A DNA stretch of 64,000 nt, taken from contig NZ_BMRY01000011.1 in NCBI RefSeq assembly GCF_014648875.1, positions 186,001 to 250,000 on the forward strand, written 5' to 3'. This stretch comes from Streptomyces parvus (lineage in GTDB: Bacteria; Actinomycetota; Actinomycetes; Streptomycetales; Streptomycetaceae). Position 1 is the stretch's first letter. Each line of letters opens with the position of its first letter. This document shows positions 41,344 to 51,028 of the stretch, piece by piece. The position numbers and the translations under genes were made by a program. Below the pieces are notes generated by a model, which made no database searches, was not told the DNA's origin, and was given only the letters and a program-made list of their open reading frames with translations.

Positions 41344-42804
41344 ATGACCGAACCGACCGCGGGGCTGCCGTTGTCCGCCCCGGAAGCCCTCACGGTGCTC
41401 GGCGCCCTCGTCCTCGTTCTGGCCCGCTGGCTCCCCGACCGGCTGCGCGGCCCGGCCGCGCTCGCCGCCGGGGCGTTGCTGGCCGGGTCGGTGACCGTCC
41501 TCGTCGTGACGGGGCTGCGCTGGCAACTGGTCCCGGTGCTCGTCGTGGTGGCGGTCGTCGGCGGGTTCGCCCTCGCCCCGCTGCTCGCCCGGCGCTCCGG
41601 CCGCGCACCATGGCGAGCCCGGTGGTGGCTGGCGGTGCCGGGGTCGGTGGTGTGCGCCGTGCTCGTCGCGACGGGGCCGGTGGCGGCGTGGGCTTTTCCG
41701 GTACCGGAGTTCCCCGCGCCGTCGGGACGCTTCCCGGTGGGCACCGAGACGGTGGAGTGGTCGGTGCCCGCGACGCGGACCGAGCGGGAGAAGCAACCGG
41801 GTACGGCCGGGCCGCGTCCGCTCGTGGTGCAGCTCTGGTACCCGGCGGGGCGCAGCGCCCCGGACGCCCGACGCGCCCCGTACCTCGGGCGTACGGAGGC
41901 GGAGGCCCGTACGGTCTCGGCGGCGCTGGCCGACTACACGGGCGTCCCCGGCTTCCTGCTCGACGGCCTGCCGCGCGCCCGGAGCCACGCGGTGCCCGGC
42001 GCACCGGTCGCGGACGGCGGCGGCCGCTTCCCCGTCGTCGTGTTCTCGCCCGGGCTGGGCGGTGTGCGCACCCAGAACACGGCCTGGGCCGAGGAACTCG
42101 CCTCCTGCGGCTATGTCGTGGCGGCCGTCGACCATCCGTACGACTCCGCCGCCGTGGTCCTCTCGGACGGGCGGACCCTCCGCACCCGGGTCACCGCCAC
42201 CGGCGACCGGGCGAAGGACCGGGCCCTGGCGGAGGAGTGGACCCGGACGCGGGCGGCGGATCTGCGCGCGGTGCTCACCCGGCTGGAGCGGCTGGAACGC
42301 AGCGAGGCCGAGGGGCGGTTGGCCGGGCGGCTCGACGTCGGCAGGGTCGCGGCCGCCGGGCATTCGATCGGTGGCGCGGCCGCGTTGCAGGCGGCCCGCC
42401 AGGACCGCCGGTTCGACGCGGTCGTCGATCTGGACGGCTTCCCGCACGGTCCCGTCGGTGCTCGCTTCGAGCAGCCGGTGCTGGCGCTGACCCAGGAGAT
42501 CGGGCGGGGTACCGACCCGGACTATCTGCCCCGGCTCACCCGGGTGCTGGGACGGAGTGACGCGACGAGCTACCGGCTGACCGTCCCCGGGGCCGCGCAC
42601 CTCACCTTCACCGACGCCCCGTTCTATCTGCCGCCGGTCCCGGGGATCGTGGGCTCCCTGGGCCGTACGGAGGGGCATCGGATCACCGCAGGGGCGACCC
42701 TGTCCTTCCTCGACGCCACCTTGCGCCGCACGCCCGTCGACCTGCCCGCCGCGCTCTCGGCCCACGGGGAGGTGACGGTTCACCGGCCGGAGGGCGCCCG
42801 CTGA
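41344..42804 (+). CDS. Membrane-linked alpha/beta hydrolase, PAF-acetylhydrolase-like
   Basis: 486 residues. Three N-terminal membrane segments (about 10-125), then an alpha/beta hydrolase domain resembling platelet-activating-factor acetylhydrolase isoform II: VVQLWYPAG, VVFSPGLGG, nucleophile elbow AAGHSIGGAAAL, and PGAAHLTFTDAPF with the His. Probably a lipase or esterase with its catalytic domain outside the membrane. ATG 41344 lacks a clear ribosome site, so the start is uncertain. Confidence 0.82.
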   Translation: MTEPTAGLPLSAPEALTVLGALVLVLARWLPDRLRGPAALAAGALLAGSVTVLVVTGLRWQLVPVLVVVAVVGGFALAPLLARRSGRAPWRARWWLAVPGSVVCAVLVATGPVAAWAFPVPEFPAPSGRFPVGTETVEWSVPATRTEREKQPGTAGPRPLVVQLWYPAGRSAPDARRAPYLGRTEAEARTVSAALADYTGVPGFLLDGLPRARSHAVPGAPVADGGGRFPVVVFSPGLGGVRTQNTAWAEELASCGYVVAAVDHPYDSAAVVLSDGRTLRTRVTATGDRAKDRALAEEWTRTRAADLRAVLTRLERLERSEAEGRLAGRLDVGRVAAAGHSIGGAAALQAARQDRRFDAVVDLDGFPHGPVGARFEQPVLALTQEIGRGTDPDYLPRLTRVLGRSDATSYRLTVPGAAHLTFTDAPFYLPPVPGIVGSLGRTEGHRITAGATLSFLDATLRRTPVDLPAALSAHGEVTVHRPEGAR

Positions 42805-42831
42805 GCCCTCTCGGCCCGTGCTCGTACGAGC

Positions 42832-43785
42832 TCAGGCGTCCGGGACCGCGGGGGCCGCCGACTCGTTGAGCTTCCCGAACGGCACGTGCACGCTCGGGGT
42901 GGTGCGCGAGGTGCTCACCAGGTGGCCCTGCTGGTCGTCGAAGAAGATGTGCGGCTTCAGGATGCCCATGATGCGGCCCTTGTCGATGCCGCCGAGGAAG
43001 AACGCGTCGTTGACGGTCACTCCCCACCCCTTGAGGCTCTGCACCGCACGCTCGTGCGCGGGCGCGTTGCGGGCCGTGACGATGGAGACGTGCAGGCGGA
43101 TCCGGTAGTCGGGGTTCTTCCCGCGCTCCTGCTCCTCCCGCTGCTGGATCCGGTTCACGTTCGCCAGGAAGTCCCGCAGCGGCCCGGCGTCGTGCGGAAC
43201 GGCGGCGTTCGCGACCTCATGAGCGCGGAACTTCTCGATCCCGCCCTCCTGGAACACCTGCTCCGAGGCGTCCGTGGCGAGGACCCCGTCGAAGTCGAAG
43301 GAGATCCGCAGGTCGTGGTCGTCCGCGTCGTCCTCGTAGGGAGCGCCGAGGACATGCCCGGCGGGCAGTCCGGCGGCGACCGCCTCCCGGACGTCCCCCT
43401 CGTGCGCCGACAGGAACAGGGACATGTTGAGGGCGGGCATGAACCGGTGGGGCGAGCGGCCCTGCGTGAAGATGGCCCGGCTGATGGGCAGCCGGTGGCT
43501 CTCGATGGAGCGCATGACCCGCAGCCCGGTGTCGGGGTCGTTGCGGGACAGGACGATCACCTCGACCAGCGGGTCGTTCACCTCCCCGAGGTCGTTCAGC
43601 GACAGCAGCCGGCGGATGAAGGGGAACGCGGCGCCCGGGCGTAGCGGGTCGCCCACGTGCTTCTCCTGGTGGGCGCGGTAGCTCTCCTCGCCCTGCTCCC
43701 GGAAGACGGCGTCCGACTCGGTCAGGTCGAACAGAGCGCTGGACGCGATCCCGATGACCAGCCGGTCGGCGAGTTCGTAGTGCAC
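42832..43785 (-). CDS. 5'-nucleotidase, NT5C1-like
   Basis: 317 residues. HAD-type cytosolic 5'-nucleotidase family (PF06189-like): VIGIASSALFDLTESD at the start, VIVLSRNDPDTGLRVMRSI, the central DFDGVLATDASE carrying the nucleophilic Asp pair, and FFLGGIDKGRI. It should dephosphorylate nucleoside monophosphates. GTG 43785 has GGAGGAA 6 nt upstream. Convergent with the PAF-AH-like gene. Confidence 0.88.
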   Translation of the reverse strand: MHYELADRLVIGIASSALFDLTESDAVFREQGEESYRAHQEKHVGDPLRPGAAFPFIRRLLSLNDLGEVNDPLVEVIVLSRNDPDTGLRVMRSIESHRLPISRAIFTQGRSPHRFMPALNMSLFLSAHEGDVREAVAAGLPAGHVLGAPYEDDADDHDLRISFDFDGVLATDASEQVFQEGGIEKFRAHEVANAAVPHDAGPLRDFLANVNRIQQREEQERGKNPDYRIRLHVSIVTARNAPAHERAVQSLKGWGVTVNDAFFLGGIDKGRIMGILKPHIFFDDQQGHLVSTSRTTPSVHVPFGKLNESAAPAVPDA

Positions 43786-43998
43786 GGCAGTTCCTCCGGT
43801 CGGCCCGTGGCTGATGAGCCCCCACTATCGCACCGCCGTACGGCTGTTCCCCCACGGGCCGAGTTCCTTTACTGGCCGGTAGACATCTATGCGACCCAGG
43901 TCACACTCCCCTACGGTCGGGGCACTGCCCCGGCCCCTCCACGTCGGTGAGCCGCCGACGGGGCCCGGCCAACGTCCTCTCCCGCCCCAGGAGGTTCC

Positions 43999-46059
43999 AT
44001 GCCACCCCCCACCGTCCGCCGCTCCCGGCGCAGGCTCCCCGTCGCGCTGCTCGCCGCCGCCCTCGGAGCGGTCACCCTCGGCGCCCCCTCCCCCGCGTCC
44101 GCGTCGGACACCGCCGAGGACACCGGCTACCTCGTCGGGCGCGGTATCGCCGATGTCACGGGCGAGGCCGCCGAGACGGGGATGATGGGCTACTCCAGCT
44201 TCGACCAGAAGACCTCGGGCATCCACCAGCGGCAGCGGTCGCGGGCCTTCGTCGTCGTCGACAAGGCGAGCGGCAAGCGCGTGGTGTACGTCAACGCCGA
44301 CCTGGCGATGATCTTCCAGTCCGTCCGGCAGGGCGTCATGGCCCGGTTGACGGAGCGTTACGGCAGCCTGTACGACGAGGACAACGTCCTCCTCTCGGCC
44401 ACCCACACCCACTCGGGGCCCGGCGGATACTCCCACAACGTCGCCTACAACCTCTCCGTCCTCGGCTTCCAGAAGGAGACCTACCGGGCGATCGTCGACG
44501 GCATCACCGAGTCGGTGGCCGAGGCGCACGAGGACCTGAAGCCCGGCACGATGAGTCTGGGCACGGGGACCCTGACCAACGCCAGCGTCAACCGATCCCG
44601 GGAGGCGTTCGACCGCAACCCGGCCGCCGACCGGGCCGCCTTCCCCGACGGGATCGACCCGGCGATGACCGTGCTGCGCTTCAAGCAGGGTGACAAGGAC
44701 GCGGGCGCGATCAGCTGGTTCGCCACCCACAACACCTCGATCACCAACAAGAACACGCTCATCAGCCCCGACAACAAGGGCTATGCCTCCTACGCCTGGG
44801 AGCACGACCACGAGGGCGTCCACTATCTCGACGACACCCCGGGGTTCGTCGCGGCCTTCCCCAACACCAACGCCGGCGACATGTCCCCCAACCTCAATCT
44901 GAAGCCCGGTTCCGGGCCCACCGAGGACGAGTTCGAGAACGCGCGCATCATCGGTGAGCGCCAGCTCGACAAGGCCCGGGAGATCTACGACGACGCGCGC
45001 CCCGTCGCCGGAGGGGTCGACTCCCGCCTCGCCTATGTCGACATGGAGAACGTGACCGTACGGCCGGAGTACACCCCGGACGGCGAGGAGCACCGCACCT
45101 GCCCCGCCGTCGTGGGCGCGTCCACGCTCGCGGGCAGCGTCGAGGACGGTCCGGCCGTCCCGCTCTTCGAGGAGGGCATGCGCACCCCGATCGCACCCAT
45201 ACTCGAAGCGCTGCGCGTCGACACCCCGTCCTGGCTCGCGACCTGCCAGTACCCGAAGGCGAGCCTGATCCCCACGGGCCTGCTGAGCAACGTCCACCCG
45301 GTCACCCCGAAGCGGCTCCCCCTGCAGATCATGAAGATCGGCGAGCTGCACCTGGTGGCCGCCCCGGGCGAGTTCACCATCGCCTCCGGGCTCCGCGTAC
45401 GCCGCACGGTGGCCGAGCAGCTGGGCGTACCGCTGGACCGCGTCCTGCTCCAGGGGTACGCCAACGCCTTCAGCCAGTACGTCACGACGCCGGAGGAGTA
45501 CGACACCCAGAACTACGAGGGCGGCTCCACGCTGTACGGCCGCTACACCCTGCCCGCCTACCAGCAGGAGTACACCCGGATCGCGGAGTCCCTGCGTGCG
45601 GGTACGGCCCTGGACCGGGGTACGTTGCCGGCGGACGAGTCGGGGCGGCAGTTCACCTTCCAGACGGGGGTCGTGTACGACAACCCGCCCTCGGGCAAGG
45701 CGTTCGGCGCGGTCCTGAAGGCCCCGGAGAGCTCGTACGCGCGCGGCTCCACCGCCACCGTGGAGTTCGCCACCGGCCACCCGAAGAACAACGTCCGCCG
45801 GGGCTCCACCTTCCTGGAGGTCCAGCGGCTGGAGAACGGCACCTGGAAGCGGGTCCTGGACGACGGTGACTGGGAGACCACCTACCGCTGGACCCGGCTC
45901 AACGGCCTGGCCGGCACCTCGAAGGCCACGGTCACCTGGAAGATCGCGGCGGACACCGCGCCCGGCACCTACCGGATCGTGCACCACGGGGACGCGAAGA
46001 ACCTGCTCGGGAAGATCACGCCGTTCACCGGGGCGACGGGAACCTTCACCGTCGGGTAG
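43999..46059 (+). CDS. Secreted neutral/alkaline ceramidase
   Basis: 686 residues. Signal peptide with AAALGAVTLGAPSPASAS, then the neutral ceramidase catalytic domain (about 40-510): GRGIADVTGEAAETGMMGYS, zinc ligands in SATHTHSGPGGYSHN, and nucleophile serine in NTNAGDMSPN; a C-terminal immunoglobulin-like domain follows (about 525-685). It cleaves ceramide to sphingosine and fatty acid outside the cell. AGGAGGTTCC precedes the ATG. Monocistronic. Confidence 0.93.
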   Translation: MPPPTVRRSRRRLPVALLAAALGAVTLGAPSPASASDTAEDTGYLVGRGIADVTGEAAETGMMGYSSFDQKTSGIHQRQRSRAFVVVDKASGKRVVYVNADLAMIFQSVRQGVMARLTERYGSLYDEDNVLLSATHTHSGPGGYSHNVAYNLSVLGFQKETYRAIVDGITESVAEAHEDLKPGTMSLGTGTLTNASVNRSREAFDRNPAADRAAFPDGIDPAMTVLRFKQGDKDAGAISWFATHNTSITNKNTLISPDNKGYASYAWEHDHEGVHYLDDTPGFVAAFPNTNAGDMSPNLNLKPGSGPTEDEFENARIIGERQLDKAREIYDDARPVAGGVDSRLAYVDMENVTVRPEYTPDGEEHRTCPAVVGASTLAGSVEDGPAVPLFEEGMRTPIAPILEALRVDTPSWLATCQYPKASLIPTGLLSNVHPVTPKRLPLQIMKIGELHLVAAPGEFTIASGLRVRRTVAEQLGVPLDRVLLQGYANAFSQYVTTPEEYDTQNYEGGSTLYGRYTLPAYQQEYTRIAESLRAGTALDRGTLPADESGRQFTFQTGVVYDNPPSGKAFGAVLKAPESSYARGSTATVEFATGHPKNNVRRGSTFLEVQRLENGTWKRVLDDGDWETTYRWTRLNGLAGTSKATVTWKIAADTAPGTYRIVHHGDAKNLLGKITPFTGATGTFTVG

Positions 46060-46081
46060 AGCCGTCGGGGAGAGGCGACAG

Positions 46082-46108
46082 GAACCCTCACCGCGAAGGA
46101 GAGGGTTC
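46082..46108. terminator. Bidirectional hairpin between ceramidase and Nudix genes
   Basis: GAACCCTC (46082-46089) pairs with GAGGGTTC (46101-46108). The right arm reaches the last codon of the Nudix gene. Confidence 0.55.
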
Positions 46109-46589
46109 AGGTCGTGCTCGGGGTGGGCTGGAACCAGGCGGGGCCCTCGGTGAGGGCCTGCTTGATCCGGAACAGGGCGAACTCGCCGAGCGGCGGGAGC
46201 CCGTCCAGCGGGAACCAGCCCACTTCCAGCGACTCGTCGTCGTTGACCCGCGCCTCGCCGCCGGTCGCCCGGCAGCGGAAGGTGATGTCCAGATACTGGC
46301 AGCGGTCGCCGTTGGCGTACTGCACGGGCTCCAGCGCCTGGGCGAGCACCAGCCGTTCGGCCACGCAGTGCACACCCGTCTCCTCCAGCACCTCCCGCTC
46401 CGCCGTCGCCGCCGGCTCCTCCCCCGGTTCGGAGATCCCGCCGATGACCGCCCACTTCCCCGTGTCCGCGCGCCGGCCGAGCAGCACGCGGCCCTCGTCG
46501 TCGAGAACGACGGCCGTCACGCCGGGCAGCAGAAGCAGCTGGTGCCCGGCGGTGGCGCGGATGTCACGGATGAAGTCGGGAGTAGCCAT
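46107..46589 (-). CDS. Nudix hydrolase
   Basis: 160 residues. The Nudix box is intact: GGISEPGEEPAATAEREV then LEETGV (G-x5-E-x7-RE-V-x-EE-x-G-V). It hydrolyses a nucleoside diphosphate linked to another moiety; family level only. Followed on the same strand direction by no other gene; the Lnt gene upstream is 30 bp away and may be co-transcribed. Confidence 0.9.
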   Translation of the reverse strand: MATPDFIRDIRATAGHQLLLLPGVTAVVLDDEGRVLLGRRADTGKWAVIGGISEPGEEPAATAEREVLEETGVHCVAERLVLAQALEPVQYANGDRCQYLDITFRCRATGGEARVNDDESLEVGWFPLDGLPPLGEFALFRIKQALTEGPAWFQPTPSTT

Positions 46590-46619
46590 GGATCCGAGCC
46601 TACGTGGCCGGATCCGGTG

Positions 46620-48227
46620 CTACTTCCCGGCGCCCCGCACCCTGCGGGCCCGGACCGCCGAGACGCCCACCCAGCCCAGGCCGGCCAGGGCCAGCAGCGC
46701 GATGACACCCTCGGGCAGCGGGCCCATCCGGGTGGCGGGGGTGAGCGAGGAGCGCAGCGGCACCTCGGCGACGAGGGCGTCGGGGGTGAACATCCCGCTC
46801 TTCTCCACGATCGTGCCGTCGGGCCGGATCACCGCGCTGACCCCGCTGGTGACGGGGACGACGACGGCCCGGCCGTGCTCGACGGCCCGCACCCGGGACA
46901 TGGCCAGCTGCTGGTAGGTCATCTCGCTGCGGCCGAACGTCGCGTTGTTGCTCGGCACGGCGATCATCTGCCCGCCGTGGGTGACGGTGTCGCGTACGGC
47001 GTCGTCGAAGGCGGCCTCGTAACAGGTCACGAGCCCGACCTTCGTGCCCGCGAGGTCGAAGACGCCCACCTCGGTGCCGGGGACGAACTCGCGCTGCACC
47101 CGGTCCACGTCCTCGCTGAAGAAGCGGGCGACCGTGCGCATCGGCATGTACTCGCCGAACGGCTGGATGTGGCGCTTGTCGTAGGTGTCGACGGGGCCCC
47201 GGTCGGGGTCCCACTCGATCAGGGTGTTGCGGAGGCTGTCGGAGCCCTTCTCGACCACCGAGCCGACGACCGTGGGGGCGCCGATCGCCTTGACCGCGTC
47301 GTCGATGACCTGGCGGGCGTCCGCGTTGAGGTAGGGGTCGAGGTCGGAGGAGTTCTCCGGCCACAGCACGAAGTCGGGCTGCTTCTCCTTGCCCGCCTTC
47401 ACCTCCTCGGCCAGCTGGGTGGTGCGCCGGGCGTGGTTGTCGAGGACGGCGCGGCGCTGGGCGTTGAAGTCGAGGCCGAGGCGCGGCACGTTGCCCTGGA
47501 TCGCGGCGACGGTGGCGGTGCCGTTCTCCGCCGAGTCGTCGACCAGGGGCAGCGCCGCGAGAGCGCCCGCGATGGGTACGAGGACGCTCGCGGCGGCTCC
47601 GGCGACGGCGGCGCGGGAGATCTTCCCGGTGGACCGGTACGCCATGACCTGGCGCACCGCCTCGTAGAGGCCGAAGCCGCACAGCACGACGGCGAAGGAG
47701 AGCAACGGGGTGCCGCCGAGCGCGGCGAGCGGCAGGAAGGCGCTCTCGGACTGGCCGAAGGCGATCTTGCCCCAGGGGAAACCGCCGAACGGGATCCGGG
47801 CGCGGACCGCCTCGTCCAGCGTCCAGACCGCGGCCGCCCACACGGGCCAGTACGCGAGGCGGGTCACCGCGGCGATGCCCAGGCATCCCACGGCGATGAA
47901 GAGCCCCTCCGCGGCGGCCAGGGCCAGCCACGGCACCGGGCCGACGTCCTCGCCGGTCCAGTGCAGCAGCGGCAGCATGAAGCCGAGGCCCGACAGGAGG
48001 CCGAGGCCGAACGCGGCCCGCAGCCGGCGCCCGTGCAGCACCCAGCCGAGCAGCGCGAACCCGGGCAGCACGAGCCACCACACGGTCCGGGGCGGGAAGC
48101 TCGCGTAGAGCAGGAGCCCGGACAGCACGGCGGCGGCCGGGCGGAGGAGCCGCCGCGGCAGCCCGGCGGCCCGGGGGGCCGCTGCCGGGGGCGGCGAATC
48201 GTCGACGGGGGTCATGGTGGCGCTCAC
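46620..48227 (-). CDS. lnt: Apolipoprotein N-acyltransferase
   Basis: 535 residues. Six to eight membrane helices in the first 230 residues, a nitrilase-like periplasmic domain (about 250-480) with the Glu-Lys-Cys triad in FVLWPENSS, YDKRHIQPFGEY and LVTCYEAAF, and a last membrane helix. It adds the third acyl chain to lipoproteins; Streptomyces lipoproteins in this window would be substrates. GTG 48227 and the in-frame ATG 48215 are both possible starts. Confidence 0.92.
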   Translation of the reverse strand: MSATMTPVDDSPPPAAAPRAAGLPRRLLRPAAAVLSGLLLYASFPPRTVWWLVLPGFALLGWVLHGRRLRAAFGLGLLSGLGFMLPLLHWTGEDVGPVPWLALAAAEGLFIAVGCLGIAAVTRLAYWPVWAAAVWTLDEAVRARIPFGGFPWGKIAFGQSESAFLPLAALGGTPLLSFAVVLCGFGLYEAVRQVMAYRSTGKISRAAVAGAAASVLVPIAGALAALPLVDDSAENGTATVAAIQGNVPRLGLDFNAQRRAVLDNHARRTTQLAEEVKAGKEKQPDFVLWPENSSDLDPYLNADARQVIDDAVKAIGAPTVVGSVVEKGSDSLRNTLIEWDPDRGPVDTYDKRHIQPFGEYMPMRTVARFFSEDVDRVQREFVPGTEVGVFDLAGTKVGLVTCYEAAFDDAVRDTVTHGGQMIAVPSNNATFGRSEMTYQQLAMSRVRAVEHGRAVVVPVTSGVSAVIRPDGTIVEKSGMFTPDALVAEVPLRSSLTPATRMGPLPEGVIALLALAGLGWVGVSAVRARRVRGAGK

Positions 48228-48311
48228 CCGCCGGAGTCTACGGTGGGCGGCTGTGAGCGGCGGCGTTGACCTGCGCGGGGCCGGGTCACCGGCGGCTTCG
48301 GGGCGGCCCGG

Positions 48312-48875
48312 TCAGTCGCCGGGCCGTTTCCCGGGGGACGGCAGGTGCAGGCGCTGCCGGATGAACCGTACGGCCGTCTCCGCGTCGTCGACCGTGACGG
48401 TGAAGGTACGGCCGTCGCCGAGGCTCAGGGCCATGCCCTCACCCTTGCGGACCACCACGGCGGTGCCCTGTTCGGGGCGCCAGCGGTAGCCCCAGCCGCC
48501 CCACTCGCGTGGATTGATCCGGGGGACGAACTCCGCGCCCGTGACATGGCTGAGCAGGATCCGGCGGCGCGGCAGGCCGGCGTGGCCGCAGCGGACCTCC
48601 AGGCTGTCCCCGTCGACCTTGACGGCCACATGGACGAAGGCGAGTGTGCCGAAGAGGATCAGCAGTCCGGCGGCGAGGCAACCGATCACGGACATGAGCA
48701 GCGGGGCGATGCCCGAGGTCCAGGCACCGTCGACGGCGAGCTCGATGCCGAGCGCCACACAGCCCGCGCCCGCGAGGGCCAGCAGCCACTGGAGCCGGTT
48801 GGTGGCGCGGCCGTTCCACTCCGTGGGCGGCGCCTGGCTCGACCCGTGCCTCGCACTCTCGGGGTGGTCGGTCAT
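48312..48875 (-). CDS. Two-helix membrane protein with PH-like domain
   Basis: 187 residues. Two membrane helices (about 28-50 and 57-80) are followed by a bacterial PH-type domain (VAVKVDGDSLEVRCG, EWGGWGYRWRPEQGTAVVVRKG, FTVTVDDAETAVRFI). This layout is common in Streptomyces hypothetical proteins. Function unknown. 84 bp upstream of lnt on the same strand. Confidence 0.8.
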   Translation of the reverse strand: MTDHPESARHGSSQAPPTEWNGRATNRLQWLLALAGAGCVALGIELAVDGAWTSGIAPLLMSVIGCLAAGLLILFGTLAFVHVAVKVDGDSLEVRCGHAGLPRRRILLSHVTGAEFVPRINPREWGGWGYRWRPEQGTAVVVRKGEGMALSLGDGRTFTVTVDDAETAVRFIRQRLHLPSPGKRPGD

Positions 48876-48956
48876 ATTCAGCAGCGTAGCCGCGTTCCGG
48901 ACTCCCGGCCGGGGCTGCGGGGGCCGATCGGGCGAGCCGTCCGATCGGCCGTGCGG

Positions 48957-49742
48957 TCAGCGGACGGGTTCTCCGGCGGCCAGGATCCGGCCTTCCGCGT
49001 AGGTCAGGGCGGCGTCCGGGAGAGCCGCGACACGCCCTGCCCGCAGCACGGTGAGCCCGCCGGAGGGTGCGGCCGTCGGGGCGGGTTCCGCGCCGATCCG
49101 GCGCAGTGCCTGGGCGGCGACCGCCCCGGCGGAGGCGTGCAGCGCGAGCGGCGGGCGCCCGGGGCGCTGCACGGCGTCGCGGATCCGGGTCGCGACCAGC
49201 TCGTAGTGGGTGCAGCCGAGGACGACGGCCCGCACGTCGATCGGGGTGAGGGCGGCGGCGGCCGCGACGGTCCGGTCGATCGCGGCCTCGTCGCCGTGCT
49301 CCACGGCGTCGGCGAGGCCGGGGCACGGCACCTCGGTGACCTCGGCGGAGCCGCCGAATTCCGCGATCAGTCCGCGCTGGTAGGGGCTGCCGGTGGTGGC
49401 CGGCGTGGCCCAGATGGCGACGGAGCCGCCGCCCGCGGCGGCGGGCTTGATCGCGGGGACCGTGCCGATGACCGGCAGGGCGGGCTCCAGCTCGGCGCGG
49501 ATCGCCGGCAGGGCGTGGACCGAGGCCGTGTTGCAGGCGATGATCAGCGCGTCGGGGCGCTGGGCCGCGGCGGCGCGGGCGACGTCCAGGGCCAGGGCGG
49601 TCAGGTCCTCGGGAGTGCGGGGACCCCAGGGCATCGAGCCGGGGTCGGAGGAGAGCACCAGTTCGGCGTCGGGCCGCAGGCGGCGCACGGCGGCCGCTGC
49701 CGCCAGCAGGCCGATTCCGGAGTCCATGAGCGCGATCTTCAC
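48957..49742 (-). CDS. Aspartate/glutamate racemase family protein (MurI-like)
   Basis: 261 residues. The two catalytic cysteines lie in ACNTAS (about residue 70) and GCTHYE (about 178), typical of glutamate racemase. The N-terminus reads MDSGIGLL where MurI has FDSGVGGL. Streptomyces normally has its essential murI elsewhere, so this may be a second racemase; that is inference. Divergent from the HpnB-like gene, 58 bp apart. Confidence 0.87.
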   Translation of the reverse strand: MKIALMDSGIGLLAAAAAVRRLRPDAELVLSSDPGSMPWGPRTPEDLTALALDVARAAAAQRPDALIIACNTASVHALPAIRAELEPALPVIGTVPAIKPAAAGGGSVAIWATPATTGSPYQRGLIAEFGGSAEVTEVPCPGLADAVEHGDEAAIDRTVAAAAALTPIDVRAVVLGCTHYELVATRIRDAVQRPGRPPLALHASAGAVAAQALRRIGAEPAPTAAPSGGLTVLRAGRVAALPDAALTYAEGRILAAGEPVR

Positions 49743-49800
49743 CCGGTCACCCTAGCCGACAGCCCTTGCGGACCGGGCTCTGTGGGGCAGACTTCGGCGG

Positions 49801-50982
49801 ATGAGCGTCGTTGCCTGGATCGCCGTGGGTTCGCTGATCGTGTGGGTGTGGCTGCTGCTGGGGCAGGGCTTCTACTGGCGGACGGACCAGCGGCTCCCCC
49901 GGCGCACCGACCCGGCGCGCTGGCCGTCGGTGGCGGTGGTGGTGCCGGCCCGCGACGAGGCCGCGATGCTGCCGGTGAGCCTGCCGTCGCTGCTGGTCCA
50001 GGACTATCCGGGGGAGGCCCGGATCATCCTCGTCGACGACTGCAGCAGCGACGGCACCGGGCAGCTGGCCCGGGACCTGGCCGCCCGGTACGGCGGTCTG
50101 CCGCTGACCGTGGTGACGCCCGGGGAGCCCGAGCGGGGCTGGACGGGCAAGCTGTGGGCCCTGCGGCACGGGATCGCGGTGGCCCGGCGGGACAAGCCGG
50201 ACTTCCTGCTGCTGACCGATGCGGACATCGCGCACGAGCCGGACAGCCTGCGCGATCTGGTGGCCGCGGCCGGTCCCGGCGGCCCCGACGGCTTCGACCT
50301 GGTGTCGCAGATGGCGCGGTTGCGGGTGGAGAGCGTCTGGGAGCGCCTGGTGGTGCCCGCGTTCGTCTACTTCTTCGGGCAGCTCTACCCGTTCCGCCGG
50401 GTGAACAGCGCCCGGTCGCGGACGGCCGCGGCGGCGGGAGGATGCGTACTCCTGCGTACGGAGGCCGCCGAGCGGGCCCGGATCCCGGAGTCGATCCGGC
50501 AGGCGGTGATCGACGACGTGTCGCTGGCGCGGGAGGTGCGGCGCAGCGGCGGCCGCATCTGGCTGGGGCTCGCGGAGCGGGTGGACAGTGTGCGGCCGTA
50601 TCCGCGGCTCGCGGATCTCTGGCGGATGGTCGCGCGCAGCGCGTACGCGCAGTTGCGGCACAGCCCGCTGCTGCTGGCGGGGACTGTCCCGGGGCTGCTG
50701 CTCGTCTATGTGGCGCCGCCCGCGACGCTGGTGGCGGGGGTGCTGTCGGGTGACGCGGCGGCGGCCTGGGCGGGCGGCGCGGCCTGGGCGGTGATGACGG
50801 CGACGTATCTGCCGATGCTGGCGTACTACCGGCAGTCGCCGTGGCTGGGTCCGCTGCTGCCGCTGACGGCGGTGCTGTACCTGCTGATGACGGTGGACTC
50901 GGCGGTGCAGCACTACCGGGGGCGGGGCGCGGCCTGGAAGGGCCGTACGTACGCGCGTCCGGAAGCCGCGCCCGACCGGTGA
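49801..50982 (+). CDS. HpnB-like family 2 glycosyltransferase
   Basis: 393 residues. One N-terminal membrane helix, then a GT2 domain (VAVVVPARDEAAMLP, ILVDDCSSDGT, LLTDADIAHEP, the later DDVSLAREVRRSG) and three or four C-terminal membrane helices. This resembles hopene-associated HpnB. No other hopanoid gene is nearby, so the acceptor lipid is uncertain. Confidence 0.85.
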   Translation: MSVVAWIAVGSLIVWVWLLLGQGFYWRTDQRLPRRTDPARWPSVAVVVPARDEAAMLPVSLPSLLVQDYPGEARIILVDDCSSDGTGQLARDLAARYGGLPLTVVTPGEPERGWTGKLWALRHGIAVARRDKPDFLLLTDADIAHEPDSLRDLVAAAGPGGPDGFDLVSQMARLRVESVWERLVVPAFVYFFGQLYPFRRVNSARSRTAAAAGGCVLLRTEAAERARIPESIRQAVIDDVSLAREVRRSGGRIWLGLAERVDSVRPYPRLADLWRMVARSAYAQLRHSPLLLAGTVPGLLLVYVAPPATLVAGVLSGDAAAAWAGGAAWAVMTATYLPMLAYYRQSPWLGPLLPLTAVLYLLMTVDSAVQHYRGRGAAWKGRTYARPEAAPDR

Positions 50983-51028
50983 CGCCGCCTCCGGGAGGCG
51001 GGCGGCCGGCCCGGGCGGGCGCGGGTCC

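Noticed and set aside
50985..51001. Small hairpin after the HpnB-like gene as terminator
   Set aside because: The stem is only 6 bp and similar GC-rich hairpins arise often in this base composition.
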